The notes beneath the pieces were generated by a model that was not told the origin of the DNA, did no database searches, and saw only the letters and a list, made by a program, of their open reading frames with translations. From an uncultured Microbacterium sp. (GTDB lineage: Bacteria; Actinomycetota; Actinomycetes; Actinomycetales; Microbacteriaceae), in NCBI GenBank assembly GCA_947647645.1, contig CANSLE010000147.1, positions 1 through 6,457 of the forward strand: 6,457 bases of DNA. Direction: 5' to 3'. Each line of letters starts with the position of its first letter. The stretch's first letter is position 1. Shown piece after piece: positions 5,428 through 6,457 of the stretch. The position numbers and the translations under genes were made by a program.

Positions 5428-6457
5428 GCGTGCTCCTCTCCGTCACTCCACCGCCGGTCGCCCGGCACCGCACCGGCGACCGCGCCGGTCACGGGACGCG
5501 GTGGCTCCGCATCCCAACGGTGCGAGCGATCGGTGGCCGCGGCGCCGATGACGGCCCCTGCGATCGCCTGCCACAGGGCGACGGCGTCGTCCCGGTCGAG
5601 GATGCCGACCGACCCCGGCACCTGCCCGGCAACCGTGTGTCCCGTGAGGTTGGCAACGCGACGACCGCGGTCGACGGGGCCCTGGGAGAGGGCGACCGAC
5701 TGCAGCCGCGCGAGCGGGAGGATCACGAGAGAGCGCCAGATCATGCCGCGGCGCAGCAGCACGGCGTCGGACGTGAGCAGCACGCCGTTGCGACGCCACG
5801 ACAGGGGGCGCAGCCACCAGGCGCGCTGCGGCGTCGTGACATAGGGATCGGCGTCGTCATGCGGCCCGAGCAGCCCGTGGACGACGAGTTCCTGCCACTG
5901 GTCCGCCGAGATCCCCGGCAGGAACAGCCGCAGCACCCGCTCGACGTCGTCGCGCGTGCCCACCGGCAGCACGTCCGCGAACTGCTGGGACTGCGCGTCG
6001 CTGGCCGCGCGTCCCGACAGGCGGTTGACGCGGATCGCCCACCAGCCGAACGGACGCCACAGGAGCGGCTGGCGGATCTCGAAGGCGTGCACGCGACCGG
6101 GCGGCAACGTCTCGGTCACGGTGGTGAACAGGCCGAACGTGATGCGCACGCCGGACGGCGTCGGCGCGATGGCGTAACGGAGGGCGCGAGCGATCGTGCG
6201 GAACCAGTACGCGCCGAACGCCAGGATCGTCGGGACCAGGCTGAACAGCACCCAGGGGGTGCCCACGACCGAGCCGACCACGATCGCGCCGGCGAGGAGG
6301 AGGAGCCACAGCGTCGAGCCCGACAGCAGCCGTGAGCCGATGAGTCGGCCGGGCGGGATGTGTACGACGGATGCCGGTTCGGCGACGGGCTGCTCGGCGC
6401 CGTCGATCAGGCCCGTCAGGCCCGCGCTGACCGCGGCGACGGCGGCACGACCCCGGG
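5424..6457 (-). CDS. PH-domain (DUF304/YdbT-like) membrane protein, N-terminal part outside window
   Basis: The frame is open from the window edge to TGA at 5426-5424, giving 343 visible C-terminal residues. After a segment with EQPVAEPASVVHIPPGRLIG (21-40), two hydrophobic stretches (about 49-65 and 68-86) probably form a membrane hairpin. A bacterial PH domain follows: RYAIAPTPSGVRITFGLF (93-110) and ending in WWAIRVNRLSG (138-148). A second PH-like unit lies at about 222-298 (VLLTSDAVLLRRGMIWR, then LPLARLQSVALSQGP). The C-terminal 35-45 residues are hydrophilic and probably disordered. The layout matches YdbT-type proteins with repeated PH domains around paired membrane helices; a further domain probably lies upstream. 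A GTG at 6281 is not the start, because it falls inside the first membrane segment and homologous sequence continues upstream. Function is unknown; an envelope role is only suggested by topology. It is coupled to the DUF2520 gene by an ATGA overlap. Confidence 0.85.
   Translation of the reverse strand, partial: RGRAAVAAVSAGLTGLIDGAEQPVAEPASVVHIPPGRLIGSRLLSGSTLWLLLLAGAIVVGSVVGTPWVLFSLVPTILAFGAYWFRTIARALRYAIAPTPSGVRITFGLFTTVTETLPPGRVHAFEIRQPLLWRPFGWWAIRVNRLSGRAASDAQSQQFADVLPVGTRDDVERVLRLFLPGISADQWQELVVHGLLGPHDDADPYVTTPQRAWWLRPLSWRRNGVLLTSDAVLLRRGMIWRSLVILPLARLQSVALSQGPVDRGRRVANLTGHTVAGQVPGSVGILDRDDAVALWQAIAGAVIGAAATDRSHRWDAEPPRPVTGAVAGAVPGDRRWSDGEEHA

Noticed and set aside
6279..6281. GTG as start of the PH-domain protein
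   Set aside because: The codon lies within a hydrophobic membrane segment, and the frame continues upstream with YdbT-like sequence to the window edge, so the gene is partial.
4860..6376. A 15-bp exact direct repeat, GTACGACGGATGCCG, at 4860-4874 and 6362-6376
   Set aside because: Both copies encode an Ala-Ser-Val-Val stretch in the same reading direction and contain the enriched heptamer. Coincidence of codon choice is enough to explain it, and nothing suggests a mobile element or attachment site.
1..6457. CRISPR arrays, tRNA or rRNA genes, transposases, phage or defence genes
   Set aside because: None was seen. Reliable coding sequence fills all but the two roughly 140-bp intergenic regions, and neither of these holds spaced repeats or a tRNA-like fold that I could find by eye.

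Overview
The window comes from a high-GC actinobacterium. By eye it is about 70% G+C, GTG starts are common, and third codon positions are nearly all G or C. Protein style and the recurrent GGATGCC/GGCATCC word suggest Microbacteriaceae, perhaps Microbacterium; this placement is inference. Genes fill almost the whole window. I see no tRNA, rRNA, CRISPR array, insertion sequence or prophage feature. The only gene-free stretches are 138 bp (2183-2320) and 139 bp (4620-4758).

Left block (1-3076): a dihydroxyacetone (Dha) catabolic locus. On the minus strand dhaK, dhaL and dhaM form a tight operon, with a 1-bp gap and then a 4-bp GTGA overlap. They encode the PTS-dependent dihydroxyacetone kinase: DhaK binds Dha covalently, DhaL carries ADP/ATP, and DhaM passes phosphate from the PTS. 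DhaM here is an EIIA-HPr fusion that runs off the left edge. An IclR-family regulator is transcribed divergently. Between them lies a good minus-strand promoter for dhaK (perfect -35, 17-bp spacer). Two similar imperfect dyads of form TTCG-N7-CGA(A/C), centred 20 bp apart, cover its -10 and predicted start site and are good candidate operators. The likely circuit is repression of dhaKLM by the adjacent IclR protein until a Dha- or glycerol-related ligand appears.

Middle (3069-4619): a complete class II lysyl-tRNA synthetase gene on the minus strand. It converges on the iclR-family gene and their 3' ends overlap by 8 bp.

Right block (4759-6457): two minus-strand genes joined by an ATGA overlap. 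The first is a partial membrane protein with bacterial PH (DUF304-type) domains. The second is a short Rossmann/DUF2520 protein of the type often found near panC and lysS in actinobacteria. No panC lies between it and lysS here. A 12-bp hairpin spans the DUF2520 stop codon and is the best candidate for the end of that transcript.

Most of the window is ordinary core metabolism. The most informative parts are the regulatory architecture of the dha divergent region, the reduced DUF2520-lysS junction, and the overlapping convergent ends of the iclR-family gene and lysS.
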